NCBI GenBank assembly: GCA_015680685.1
Contig: MNCI01010439.1
Location: forward strand, 215,900 to 279,899
Source: Gnetum montanum
Taxonomy: Eukaryota; Streptophyta; Gnetopsida; Gnetales; Gnetaceae
DNA length: 64,000 nucleotides
Reading direction: 5' to 3'
This document shows positions 1 through 11,016 of this stretch, piece by piece. A model generated the notes under the pieces. The model was not told where the DNA came from. It was given only the letters and a program-made list of their open reading frames with translations, and did no database searches. The stretch's first letter is position 1. Each line of letters begins with the position of its first letter. The translations under genes were made by a program, and so were the position numbers.

Positions 1-330
1 CAGTTGCATAGTTCAGGGCGTGTCTGGTAAGTGGGAACGGATGCTGACGCTAGTTAATTTAGACTTAGGACATTAGTTAGAGTTAGTTAGTTTCTCAACC
101 CTTTCCCCTGATAGCATAGAAGATAAGCCGAAAATACCAAAAAATTCACATACCTCAGACTTGCTTAACCATACACCGTGACACTTACAAGCAAGCCTGG
201 GAAGACAACGAACGATTAACCCCAAGTGTTTCTTGTGGCGTTAAGGCATTTAGTTTATGGAGTTCGATCGGATCGTGCGTGTACGCTCGTATTCGTATGG
301 TTGAGTGTAGGGGTACCTCGCCACTCATCA
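1..330 (+). repeat. Partial LTR of the Athila-like family, plus orientation
   Basis: The sequence is the reverse complement of the outer part of the LTRs at 9274-10090, 20303-21131 and 36869-37740. It shares the GGGGTACCTCGCCACTCATCA-type end, the CGTATTCGTATGGTTGAG block and the GTGGGAAC block. It therefore reads in the opposite sense to element A. The terminal TCATCA is at 325-330. No primer binding site follows, so this is a 3' LTR end or a solo LTR rather than a 5' LTR. The U3 side lies outside the window. Confidence 0.8.
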
Positions 331-1660
331 CCTTACTTTAGAAAAAGATTTCCTATAAAGACATCAGATTCATTATGAGTAGTTTATCAAAGAAAATTGC
401 AAGGTATTTCATGAGCTGAATTAGAAAGGCTATGCCTCTTAAGGATGTTAAGAATTTTTGTAAATTATCTATCTTTTAAGTTATGAAAGTTTACCCATCA
501 AGTGTAGTGCTATTATTTATTTGTCATTCTTTCTATGAATTCATGTTAAGAAATATATGAATTGTACTTATGGTGTGATTCATTTTAGAATTTGCCAATT
601 CTTTTCTATATACCCTTTTCTATCTTTATGACATTGATTGATGGGTCCTTTTATATTTTGACTGTAATTTTAACATGTACCTTAGTTATGCCATTTCCAT
701 GGAAAAAGATAGACCACATAAAATAACACTGATAAAGATACATGAATCATAATATAGTAACACTAATAAAAAATTGTATACAATATCAACAATGCATATA
801 AGGCTATATTTAGTTACAAGGGAATCATCAAAGGGATTGACAATGACATGTTGAGATCATGGTTATAGTTATGGTAATGACATGTTGGCTAATCAATGTA
901 GTCCTAATGCTTCATGCTTTAAAGTGTCGGTCACTTGGTAATGTTTTTGAGGAGCCAACATTCCACTCCAAGGTCTTTTTGGTTGTTAGGATCCTCCCTA
1001 TGCTTGTTTGGAGTCATTGATCTATCTTTTAGGCTTCATTGACTTCTCAGCTTCTTGGAAATTTGCTTCCTCATTTTTTTTGTGAGGTGAAACATTCATT
1101 GAATTTCATTGCCAAGGTCAAATTTAGTTGGTTTTCTTGTTGAATGAGATGTGTTACATCCAAATAATTTTATGTGGAGCATGACAAAGAAGATGTTAAA
1201 TGACAACAATGCATGAGTGTTAAAATCTAGTCATCATTGTTTTTTAGGGTGAGGAAAGTTGCAATTGGACTATGGGATTGTGGATCAAGGAGGCGTAAAA
1301 GAAGTGATGTGAGAAAATCACTCTTGGTATGGTAGGACAAGCTAACCAAATCTCATGCATCAAGATCACTCTGTAACTTGATGCTATGATGAGTTGCACC
1401 TTTGCAATAACTTCAGGCTTCATCTTTCAAGAACAACTCTAAGAGAACAAGAGAACAAAAAATAAAAAACATGTTGTTACAAAATAATACATAAGGCTAC
1501 ATGAGAGAACTAGCAAACTAGGCTACCATAGGTCACTATCAATGCAACATAGAGAGATCTATGCAATGTACATTAGATTTACAAAATGTTGTAGTTCACT
1601 TAGCTGTAAAGGTCATCGATGTCAATAATTGATTTGTACATCTAATGAAGATCATGTTAA
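331..1660. other. AT-rich stretch, no recognisable gene
   Basis: No open frame of useful length and no transposon domain could be recognised on either strand. A short phrase (TGACATGTTG) occurs twice near 841-890. The right part may be the untranslated 3' side of the Tat-type remnant that follows, but no LTR was found. Confidence 0.5.
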
Positions 1661-1669
1661 ATGAAAGAA

Positions 1670-3190
1670 CTCTTTAGATAGCAATGACTAACTAGGTTGG
1701 CCAATTCAATACGATCCATGCCTAGACTCTGAAGGGTCCATTTCCATAGCCTATAGTGACCATGAAAGGCCCCTTCCAATTGGTTGAGAACTTGTCCACA
1801 TGCTCACGAATAGCCTTAAGGACTAGATTTCCTTGCTTGATCTTTTGTTTGTTCAAATCATGGTGATGCTATTGCTTTTACCTCTCTTGGTATTGTTCAA
1901 TGTGAGTAGGCATTCATACTCGCTACTCTTCCTCAAATCTAGGTCAATGATATGTAACTCCTTATTCTACTCATCATTGATGAAGTCAGATAGAGCTACT
2001 TTGAGTAATGAAACTAGCAGTTCAAGAGGACAAAAAAAAGCTGTAGATCCATAAAATATACTATATTCAAAAAATAGTTTAATAGACCTAAAATTCATGG
2101 ACAAGCCACTCATATTTTTGAGAAAGTTTATGATGACCTTGTCGCTAGCTTCAACTTGCCCATTGGCTTGAGAGTAGTACAATGATAAAAAGGAATCTTT
2201 AATATCTAGGTCTTGACAAAAGGCTTGCATTTCTTGACTGCTAAAATTTGATCTATTATATGTCAATATGGTCAAAGGTATGTCAAAATAGGCTACTATG
2301 TTATATAGTATGAATCTATAGATTTATTGAAATGTTTTTTTCCTTAGGGAAATAACTTCAACCATCCTTGTGAATTATTTAGTCGTAGTGATAATAAAGC
2401 TATGCCCAATGGAAGACTTAGGTATTATAGATCCAATAATGTCAAGTACCAATTGTTGAAATGACCAAGTTATCTGAGTAGTGTGTAACTTAGTTGATGG
2501 CACATATATAAGATTACTATTTCATTCATAGGTTTCATAAGTTTTACCTTTCTGTAGGTAGTCACTTTCCATATAGGTCCAGTAATAACCTAGTCATCTA
2601 ATTTTTGCAACCATGGTTGTAGGTCCTATATGTCCGCCACATACACCTTAATGAACTTACTCAAGGATTGTGTGGGCTTCAATTTTTCCTAAGAATAATA
2701 ACAATATGACATCATAGGACCATTGACATAGTGTGTTATCATCTATAATGACATACAATTTTGATCTTTTACATACATTGTCCTTCTAAGAAGTAGTCAG
2801 GCCCCTGTGGAGATTCACCATGCATAAGGTAAAACTTGATATCATCATCTCACTACTTTTGAGGAGCTATATTAATAGAGGCTATAGATGTACCTTTAGT
2901 GTTATGCATAATGGGAATAGAATAGTTCGTAGTTAAAGAAGCTAACTTGTTAAACACATTAGATGTCATACATAGGGCTAAGGTTGCAATGGCATTAGCT
3001 AATGTATTCTTTATTCGTGGTATATGTTGGATACCAACATCTGTAAACTATTGTATTAGTTTGTTACCTAGGTCATAATAACTTTGCACATGCTTGGCTT
3101 TATAGGTGTAAACCTCCATTACTTAGTCAACCACAAGTTATGAATTGTGTTCTATCATTAGGTATTTAATTCCTTAATTACTTAGTCACA
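1670..3190 (-). pseudogene. Tat-type Ty3/Gypsy RNase H-integrase remnant
   Basis: Translated on the minus strand, this stretch gives, in order, a degraded RNase H tail (IQHIPR..NTLANAIATLA near 2960-3040), an integrase core start (LDIIGSIIPKSS-like near 2420-2450), an integrase segment ending in SQANGQVEASDKVIINFLKK (2100-2215), and a C-terminal part (CPLELLVSLLKVALSDF near 1970-2030, then a KFSTNWKGPF-like block near 1750-1800). The NGQ-EA-(N/D) phrase and the SSKGHSFI-like block are typical of the Tat clade as I know it, and differ from the NGQVEVTNRE form of the Athila-like elements here. Stops and frameshifts are frequent. It is a fossil fragment without identified LTRs. Confidence 0.72.
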
Positions 3191-3198
3191 TACAAGTG

Positions 3199-3484
3199 TA
3201 TGATGACCTTGTTGCTAGCTTCAACTTACCCATTGGCTTGAGGGTAGTATGATGATAAAAAGGAATCTTTAATATCTAGGTCTTGATAAAGGGCTTACAT
3301 TTCTTTGCTGCTAAAATTTTATCCATTATATGTCACTATGGTCAAAGCCAATGGGCAAGTTGAAGCTAGCAACAAGGTCATCATAAACTTGTGGTTGACT
3401 AGGGACTTGACATTATTGGATCTATAATACTTAAGTCTTCCATTGGGCATAGCTTTATTATCACTACAACTAAATATATATGGA
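3199..3484. repeat. Rearranged duplicate of the Tat integrase segment with a 38-bp hairpin
   Basis: Bases 3199-3347 are a direct second copy of about 2133-2277. Bases 3348-3385 are the reverse complement of 3199-3236 with one mismatch in 38, leaving a 111-base spacer. Bases about 3391-3480 are an inverted copy of about 2377-2450. The block ends where the integrase C-terminal part of element A begins. It is a duplication-inversion scar. Confidence 0.8.
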
Positions 3485-4260
3485 GTTTCCATGTGGAGCG
3501 GTATGCCCAAAGAGCATCATTCAGTTTAGTGCTCCAATCTCACCTATATTTGTTAATAGTTCTGGTCAGTATCTTGGTACTTTCCCTGTTAGTGACCTTG
3601 GCTTGAACATTTTCTTGGGGGTGGTATGGTGTAGTCAATTTGTTCTCAACCCCTAAGCGTTGCATTAACTTTCAAAAATTTGCACTTGTAAAGTATGTAC
3701 CATTATCTGAGATCAGTGCACATGGCATACCAAACCTATTGACGACTTGTTGGAATAATCATGCAGCTATAGATGATGTGCAATCTTTAACGGCAGTTGC
3801 TTTAGCCCATTTTGTTAAGTAGTCTATGGAAACTATGATGTATGCTTTTCCATTGGACATTGGTGTAATGGGCCCCATGAAATAGATTCCTCAAATGTTG
3901 AGGATTCTAATGGTTGAATCCATTATTGTGGACCCTCTGTTCTAGCAGTCATTCCGCCATCATGTTTACAATGCTCACAAGATTGGACGAATTGATGGGT
4001 GTCCCGGAACAAGGTAGGCCAATAATACCATGTAAGAAGGATCTTAATAGCCGTTCATCTCCCAGCATAGTGACCCTCACAAGGGCCCTCATAAGCATCT
4101 TGGAGAACTCTCAGTTGATCTCTATCGAGAACACACCATCGAACCAAGCCATCGGGACATACTTTGTAAAGTTGTCCATTAATCTCCATAAAGTACTTGG
4201 CTCTATGAAGAAACTATTGTTTCTTCTTAAGGTCTAAGTCTTGTGGTGTTTGTTGGGTAA
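3485..4260 (-). pseudogene. Element A integrase remnant
   Basis: Minus-strand translation shows a zinc-binding HHCC region (EGPCEGHYAGR, then a CEHC pair near 3960-4100), then the catalytic core. The first catalytic Asp is replaced by Tyr (GIYFMGP, near 3870), the second is kept (ISDNGTYF, near 3690), and the Glu of the usual GQVE phrase is Lys (VQAKVTN, near 3600). The C-terminal domain is lost at the junction near 3485. The enzyme cannot be active. Confidence 0.8.
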
Positions 4261-4384
4261 GGAGATAGGTCAGAATGCTACTATACTAGTTTTTCTCCAT
4301 GGGTGATTGGTCATTCACTACACCGGAAAAAAGGAACTCATAAGGGAAGTGATCAGAAATAGGATACTCATCCTCTTTACTCTC

Positions 4385-5660
4385 CTAGCACAATCGAGAT
4401 AAATGATCGGCAACTACGTTCTCAGTGCCTTTATGATCAATCATCGTTAGATCAAACTTTTGTAGGATTACCAACCATCGTATAATAATAGGGCCTACCA
4501 TTGGTTTATTCATGAGGAACTGGATTGCACTATGATCTGTGTGTATGAATACTTTGTATCCTAATACATAGTGCCTAAATTTTTCTAGTAAAAACACTAC
4601 AGCCATTATTTTTTTTTTGTAGTAGTGTAGTTAAGTTGTGCAGTAGCTATACTTCTACTTGCACAGTGGATATAATAAGGCATAGTTGGATGCATCAGTC
4701 ATGACATGGAATGGCCTGGACTAGTCAGGAGCTTGTAGAATGGGTGTTTCTACCAACTTCTGCTTCAAAGTTTGGAAAACTAGTTCACTTTCCCTGGTCC
4801 ACTCGAAGGGTACGTCCTTTTTTGTTAGCTCTACCAATGATTTGGCAATCTTTGAAAAGTTCTCTATGAATCTCCTATAGTAGCCAGTGTGTCCAAGGAA
4901 TGACCGAATGTCTTTGACAGTTTCCGGTTGAGAAGTGATTCCTTGGATGACTTTGATTTTCTCAAAGTCTACCTCTATCCCTGCATGTGAAGTTTTATGC
5001 CTAATTACTATGCCTTCTTGGACCATTAAATAGCTTTTCTACCAATTGAGCCTTAGATTAGTTTCTACACATCTTTTCAACAATTTCTCTAACCGATCCA
5101 AAGCTTGATCAAAACTTGCTCCGTAAGTGGAGAAGTCATCCATAAAGACTACCACATCATTTCCTATCTGCTATTGGAATATGCTTAGAACTAAGTGTTG
5201 AAATGTGGTAGGGGCATTGCATAAGCCAAACGACATTTTTTTGTATGCAAATGTTCCCCAAGGATTGGTGAACATAGGTTTGGCTTGGTCTTCTAGGGCT
5301 ATTTGTATTTGGTTGTATCTGCTATAGCCATCCAGAAAACTATAATAATGATGCCCTGCGATTGTGTCCAAGACTTGGTCAACAAATGGCAATGAAAAGT
5401 GATCCTTGAATGTTGCCATATTTAGCAGCCTAAAATCTATACACACCCTCCATTTGCCTCCCTTTTTAGGTACAATTACTAAGGGCCTAACCCATTCACT
5501 ATCAGCAATGGGGTATATGAACCCAGCCTTTAGAAGTTGTTTGATTTCTTCTTTTACTACTTGCTTCAACTTTGGGTTCAATCGTCTCTATGGTTTTTTT
5601 CGAGGCTTCATGGAGGAGTCAATGTAAATCCTGTGCTAGCATATCTTAGGATCTATTCCA
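4385..5660 (-). pseudogene. Element A reverse transcriptase-RNase H remnant
   Basis: Three open pieces in sequence show the family. The first (5171-5581) has the fingers and palm: PLVIVPKKGGKWRVCIDFR, FLDGYSRYNQI and MSFGLCNAP. The FMDD catalytic box follows near 5140. The second (4721-5026) has the RT connection: IRSFLGHTGYYRRFIENFS and FEWT. The third (4385-4606) is RNase H with HTDHSAIQFLMNKP and the terminal VADHLSRLC. Stops separate the pieces. Reverse transcription of element RNA in virus-like particles was its ancestral role. Confidence 0.88.
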
Positions 5661-6089
5661 GTTGATTGCGGATATCACCAGGAAAAGGCTTTTGACCACT
5701 TTTTTTTACCTTGAGTAGACTTCCTTTTTGTTGCGAGGTGAGTCTTGCATTGATGATTACTAGTTTTCTATTCTAAAGGAACATGTATTCCATACCAATG
5801 GGCAATGGTTTTAGCTCCAAGGGCTCTTGTTTAAATTTCTTGGGAACTTTCAACTTCCCATAGTTGATTTTTTCTAAGTTAGGATTAGGAAGTTGGCAAT
5901 GGACTTGCTATAATGCATCAATGCTATCTATGTAAGTGCAAGTCAAACCCTCAGTCAGTTCCATGCATAGAAGTGAGCTACTTTCTTGATCAACTATCAG
6001 CCACTAGGTGTCTTCTTATTTTGTGGCTGCTATATACAAGCACCTTTGTATGTTGATCATTTATGCATACTGATTGTATGTAGGCAATG
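5661..6089 (-). pseudogene. Element A protease-RT linker, degraded
   Basis: This stretch lies between the protease tail and the first RT block. Its minus-strand translation aligns by eye with the same interval of element B (16640-17100), including a PVIINAKLATG-like segment in B and an LVIINARLTS counterpart here. No known domain is recognised. It is interrupted by stops. Confidence 0.5.
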
Positions 6090-7100
6090 TCAAACTCTGC
6101 ACAAACCATGATCTCTACATGCAATTGTACCTTGTGTCACTGTATGCAATGCATGGAACCTTCTTCTTCTCGATCTTCCCAAAAGTGTTTTTCTTAGATA
6201 TCTCTAAGGAAAGATTACGGATACCTAGGCACACATCGATAGTACTTAGTCATGCCCTTCCCATGATAATTGGGAAGTCCCCCTTACTGTTATTCACTTG
6301 GATCACCAAGAAGTCAGCTAGATACAACCACCTACAAATAGTGGTAACAATGTCCTCCACTAATCCTAAGGGGATAGTGATGGATTGGTCAGCTAACTCT
6401 AAATGGACATTTTTCTTCTTCAATGAGAGTAAATTCTAGGCCTTATACATTTCTTGGGATATTAGGTTGACACCGAAACCTGAATCCAAAAGAGCTTTGC
6501 ATGGCTCATTCCCAGCGATTTGTAGATAGATTAGGGGACTCCCAGGATTAGAGAATTTCCTGGGAAGGTGGCTAGCTTTGATCCAATCAGTAATGGTATG
6601 TGTTAACATGACTGTATGTGTTGAATGCAATGTTAAGTTTGAAGGGGGCTCTGAAGTTTTATTTGATACGGAGATATCCAAAGACTCGGCCACTTGGGGT
6701 TGCAAAGGCTTGGTTGGACTATTGGTTCTAAAGAAAGATCTTTTCTTCCCATGGTTGTCAGAACCAACAATAGGTTGAGGATTAATAGCCCTTGTGGCAT
6801 TGCATTGTTGTGGCTGAGCAGGGAGTTCACCTTGCATTGCTAAAGCAGGTGGTAATGGAGCTATTGGTGGGAGAGATGCGGCTAGATTGAAAGGATGATA
6901 TACTTGTGGAATGTCACCCCTAGGAGAGGAAGTTCTATAGTACTCGCAGGCCTGGTAGTAATGTTGGGGAGTAACATGACCAACAGAGTCATGTGGAAAG
7001 ATTGGATGTTGCACATTATATCCATATGGGTCAAGTTTCCAATAAGGATATTGTTGCCTTGGTGGTGGCATCCCCATGATTGTGGGCGCTGCCACTGTTG
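6090..7100 (-). pseudogene. Element A Gag C-terminal part and aspartic protease remnant
   Basis: The largest open piece (6436-7095, 219 codons) begins with a proline/glutamine/tyrosine-rich Gag tail (PPPRQQYPYW) and runs into a retropepsin-like domain: CKALLDSGFGVNLIS has the catalytic D-S-G. A conserved IIMGRAW-type block lies near 6260 in a following frame, and a VPCIAYSDT-like end lies near 6140. Compared with elements B, D and E, one base is missing in a short run near 7067, which separates this piece from the upstream gag frame. Confidence 0.8.
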
Positions 7101-9145
7101 ATGCTGCTCAATTGGTTGTGGTGTAGTTCCACTTGGATAATACGTTAAAGGTTGGTAGAACTACCTTGGGTCACCTTGGGGATAAGGTAACCATCGAGAT
7201 GTTTGCCGTTTGTTAAAATGTGGATTAAGTGCATACACCCCAGAATCCTATAAATGTGAGATTACAAGGCAACATCTCTTAGGATGGTCGTATTGATAGA
7301 TCTCACATCCACTATCATCATCCGTATATGAGTCCACAACCTCTTTAATAATAGCAAATTTACCCTTACCCTTGTTATGTGCATTTTCTGCTTCTCTCTT
7401 TTTCCTTTTGTCACGGTCACTACCTCGCTCCCTAGACTCCTCTACTACCTTGAGCACAATTTGAAACCTACTATCTAGGGAGTCCCAAATTTGTTCTTCC
7501 TTTGCTGATACTTCTGATGCTAACTTCTGAATAAGCAAGGTTTTCCTATTTACCATCTCTTTGAGTGGTGACTCTTTCTCATCCTCACAAAATCTTACTC
7601 CCTTCTTTTGGAGGGAAGTATCTCGGTTGTATTCTTCCGCACTCTCTCTTTTTCGTAGCTCCCCTTCTTCCTTAGCTACTTGCTCTAGCAGTCTATGAGT
7701 TTGATAGGACTTAAGTTCAAATAACCTTCCTTGGGCATAAGTCCCAAGGGTCCTTCTTGTTTCATGCCTAAGCCCATCTATGAGATGGCGTAGTTGATCC
7801 CACTACGAATAACCATGGCTAGGACAATGATGTAAGAGTGCATAATAGCGACCCATGGCAGCATCCAAAGGTTCATGATTTCCTTGTTTCCATCCTTGGA
7901 TTTTCTTTTGCAGGTTAGATACCTAGGAGTACATTTGGTACTTATCGTTGAACAATTCTAACATCGTACTCCACCTACGAATGGATTCCAATTCTAAGGA
8001 CTAGTACCAACTTTTAGCTTCTTTTATTAGTATTTGTGGGAACAACTTAAGTTTTTGCCACTCATTTTCTATGTTTTGCAAGGCACATGCATCATGAAAT
8101 ACTTGTAAGTGATTTTGAGGATCAGCATTATATCCCCCTTCGAATCGCAGGATGTTATTCATGTCTAGTCTCTTGATTCTACTATCTTTTTGGTGCCTTG
8201 TTGGAACTCTCACGGCCTCAGTTATATCTATCATGTTTCGCATGGTGAGTAGGGGTTCATCATGATCATCTCGTTTGTAGCATCTATGGTGTCTATGTGG
8301 TTCCCTACTCTCCCTTCTTCTATGGCGTGATTCCTTAGAGTGCCCTCATCCTTTGTCTTGGTTGTCTCGTTTGTGACTTCCACTTTGTTTGCCCTTATCC
8401 TCACGATCTGTTTCTCTATGGCTATGTCTAGACATAGAAGGAGAGGGTGAAGGAGATGATGGAGATGAAGAAGAAGGAGAACTGTGACCATGATGATGTC
8501 TACTACCTTCTCTTCAGTGGTCTCTCCCTCAATTGCAATTGCAATTAGAATGCCACCTTTGTCATGTGCCTTTGCTCCTTTTTCAGACTCTTTGTGTCCG
8601 TTGGTATCAGCACCTAGGTTGTGAATAGTAGAATGAAGGTTCTGATACACAACCCCTTAGCCAAAGTCAAGGGGAGGAACATCGTTATGTGGGTGACTGC
8701 CTAAGGCATGTTCATCACCCTCAATTTCACTTAAAACATGTGGGGCATCCTTAGACCGTTTTTCCTTTAAGGACTTATGGTGTCTCTCATGTTGCAAATC
8801 CCTTTGATGTTGCACTTTGGTGGGATGATAGTCTCTCAAATCATAGTCTTGCGTAATGTACTCTGCATGTAAGTGTTGCATGCCTATTCATGTGAGAGCA
8901 TGAAGAAGCATACTTGGAACTGAATGGTTGAAAGGTAACACTATGTTACCTTCCAAGTCACACCAACGTAGCTCCTCATCTTGGTGGAGAATAAAGGTGA
9001 AGTTGGGTACATATTCATCAGGATGAACATATACCATATGAAACTGTTGAGGATTTGGCGGGTCAACGTCATGTGTAACTTGCCGCCAATTACTTCTTGT
9101 GTTAGTCCTAAGCGGTGAAGTGCTTTTTTGTGAAGAAGAAGACAT
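7101..9145 (-). pseudogene. Element A Gag remnant
   Basis: The start is placed at the ATG reading MSSSSQKS (9143-9145), because elements B, D and E all begin with MSSS at the matching place. In order the protein shows: an N-terminal module (HPDEYVPNFTFILHQDEELRW, near 8950-9010); a low-complexity Arg/His/Glu/Ser-rich region (8231-8881); a capsid-like segment with FEGGYNADPQNHLQVFHDAC (near 8090-8160); and a charged C-terminal part ending in CEIYQYDHPKRCC (near 7260-7310). A standard CCHC zinc knuckle was not found. Several stops and frame changes break it. Confidence 0.75.
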
Positions 9146-9254
9146 TTTATCTTGTTTAGTGTGCAATGTGCTATTATTTTTTTCTTAACCAACCCTAAGG
9201 GTTCGTTCCAATGATGTGAATGATTTCTTGAGTTCTACTTAGCGCACAAACAAG

Positions 9255-9272
9255 TCCTTGGCAACGGTGCCA
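9255..9272 (-). other. Primer binding site of element A
   Basis: Minus strand reads TGGCACCGTTGCCAAGGA, one base away from the LTR end. It resembles the TGGCGCCGTTGCC-type PBS of plant Athila/Tat elements, complementary to tRNA-Asp from memory. Element B has the same site with one change, and D and E have worn versions. Confidence 0.82.
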
Positions 9273-9273
9273 A

Positions 9274-10090
9274 TGATGAGCGGTGAGGTACCCCTATGCT
9301 CAACTATACGAATACGAATGTTTGACGCACAATCCAGTTGAATTCCAAGGACTAAGTGCCTATGCACCTTTGTGAAATGATAATGGGTTGATTAATCATT
9401 GTCTTCCCAAATTTACTTGTATGCCACAGTTTTATGGTTAAGTAAGCTTGAGGCATATGATTTTTATGGCTTTTATGTGTTTTATATCCTGTGCTAATAA
9501 CAAGGGAAGAGAGAATCAACTAAGTAACTAATTTAATTATTCATTAACTAAGTTCTAAGTACTCCTAACACCAGTATCTGTTCCCACTTGTCGTACACAT
9601 CTTGAACCAGTGCAACGCTGCTGGGGTTACCAAACGCTAATCGTTACTGGGTTACCAAGCTCTACACACATGCTTGAAGCAGTCGTACTGAGTGTCTTTA
9701 ACTAAGAGAGTTGTAGGGTGAGAGAAATCATTAATTAACTATGAAAGCATTAAATAATAATTAACACTAATTAATCTATTTTGTATGTTGCAAGGTTTAT
9801 CATAAAGTTAGTCTTTATTGCCATACACAAAGTGTGCTCAGGTACACAATGCTTGAATAAAGATCCGTTCACTCTATGACTCCTACTGTAGACACGCAAA
9901 AATAATTCTAACTCTAGAGGGAGAAAATGGCAAGATTTTGGCTAAGGGACTAACTTCTAACTGTGGAAACCAAGGGCACTACCTCTTATTTATAGATAAG
10001 GAGACATGCTGCGATATCAGGTATCCAGTATTGCATGGTTGATTCGATATCGTAGACGCAATATCATGGACGCGATATCATGGTTCATCA
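9274..10090 (-). repeat. Element A 5' LTR (817 bp)
   Basis: On the plus strand it runs from TGATGAG to TTCATCA, so the ends form the short inverted repeat TGATGA/TCATCA. A TATA-like box lies near 9985-9995. The outer (U3) end holds four GATATC/AATATC motifs at 10011-10083. Confidence 0.85.
9985..9995 (-). promoter_or_regulatory. TATA-like box in element A LTR
   Basis: Minus strand CTATAAATAAG. A TATAAATA core is found at the same place in the LTRs of B and E, upstream of the presumed R region, so transcription would run leftwards. Confidence 0.6.
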
Positions 10091-11016
10091 AAAATTTATC
10101 CAAGTTGGTCATCCTTCCCATAACATGATCCTTCTTTCTTACCTTTGAATCATCATTAACTAAGATGCTCCTAGTTTAATGTCATAAAAAGCATAATTAA
10201 AAAGAATGTCTATCATTTATTTGCATAAAGCCGAAACATATTACAATAATATAAAAATCTTGATTTATAATAATTTAGTAAGGTAAAATGGTAAGCAAGG
10301 AAAGTAGAAGCAGGACATGAGGTACCCTGAACATAGACATAATATGTCTTATGTGGTTAGCATGATTACTTAAATTATCATCTTATACTTTCATCTAGAC
10401 TTGACACCAAGACATACCTTTGTCAAAGCACAATAGTGAAATAAGGCTTCTTGGAGCCTTTCACCTTTGAAATATTAGCTCTAAATTTAGCTCTAAAAGT
10501 TAACCATGAGTCGACCACAAGTGATGTTGTTAGTTGTGGTATTTTTTCTTCTTAACAACAAGTTGTATCTAGTTCATAGTGACATCATTGTAAAGTAGAT
10601 CATGGATCATGGTCTGATCATGATTCTACATAATAGAGAAATAAATATAACTACATAAATCATGATTTGTTCATAGGTCAAGATTGGGTCATGGTTTCCA
10701 TTTTGAATCCTTTGCACTTCAAATTAATTATTGACAAATCCATCACAGTTCAAGATGACTTAGAAATAATCAACCACTAGTTGATCATAGGTTGTGATCA
10801 GAAAAAATTTTCAAAACTAGAAACTACAAGTTATGGTAAGATCATGTGTAACACTGTTATCATATATAGTCCTTACCCTCTGATATGTTTGTAATTTGAA
10901 CCCTTGGTATCTTTTTGTTGAGTTTACATCTTGTGTTTAAAGCCTTTTTCTAATTTCACTATGCTTTTACTTTGTATTACTTTATCCTTGTACCTTGTAA
11001 TTACCCTTTTAAATGT
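10091..11016. other. Spacer between elements A and B, nothing recognised
   Basis: AT-rich sequence without open frames. Overlapping GATCATG/CATGATC phrases occur near 10600-10690. No transposon domain was seen. Confidence 0.5.

Larger units (their letters stand above)
3485..10090 (-). mobile_element. Element A: Athila-like Ty3/Gypsy retrotransposon, 3' end missing
   Basis: The element reads on the minus strand: 5' LTR (9274-10090), PBS (9255-9272), gag, protease, reverse transcriptase, RNase H, integrase. Domain order with integrase last, the FMDD-type RT box and the PBS related to the tRNA-Asp type place it in Ty3/Gypsy near Athila/Tat. The integrase end, 3' untranslated region and 3' LTR are absent; the element is cut at about 3485 by the rearranged Tat-like block. 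Many stop codons interrupt every domain. Confidence 0.85.
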
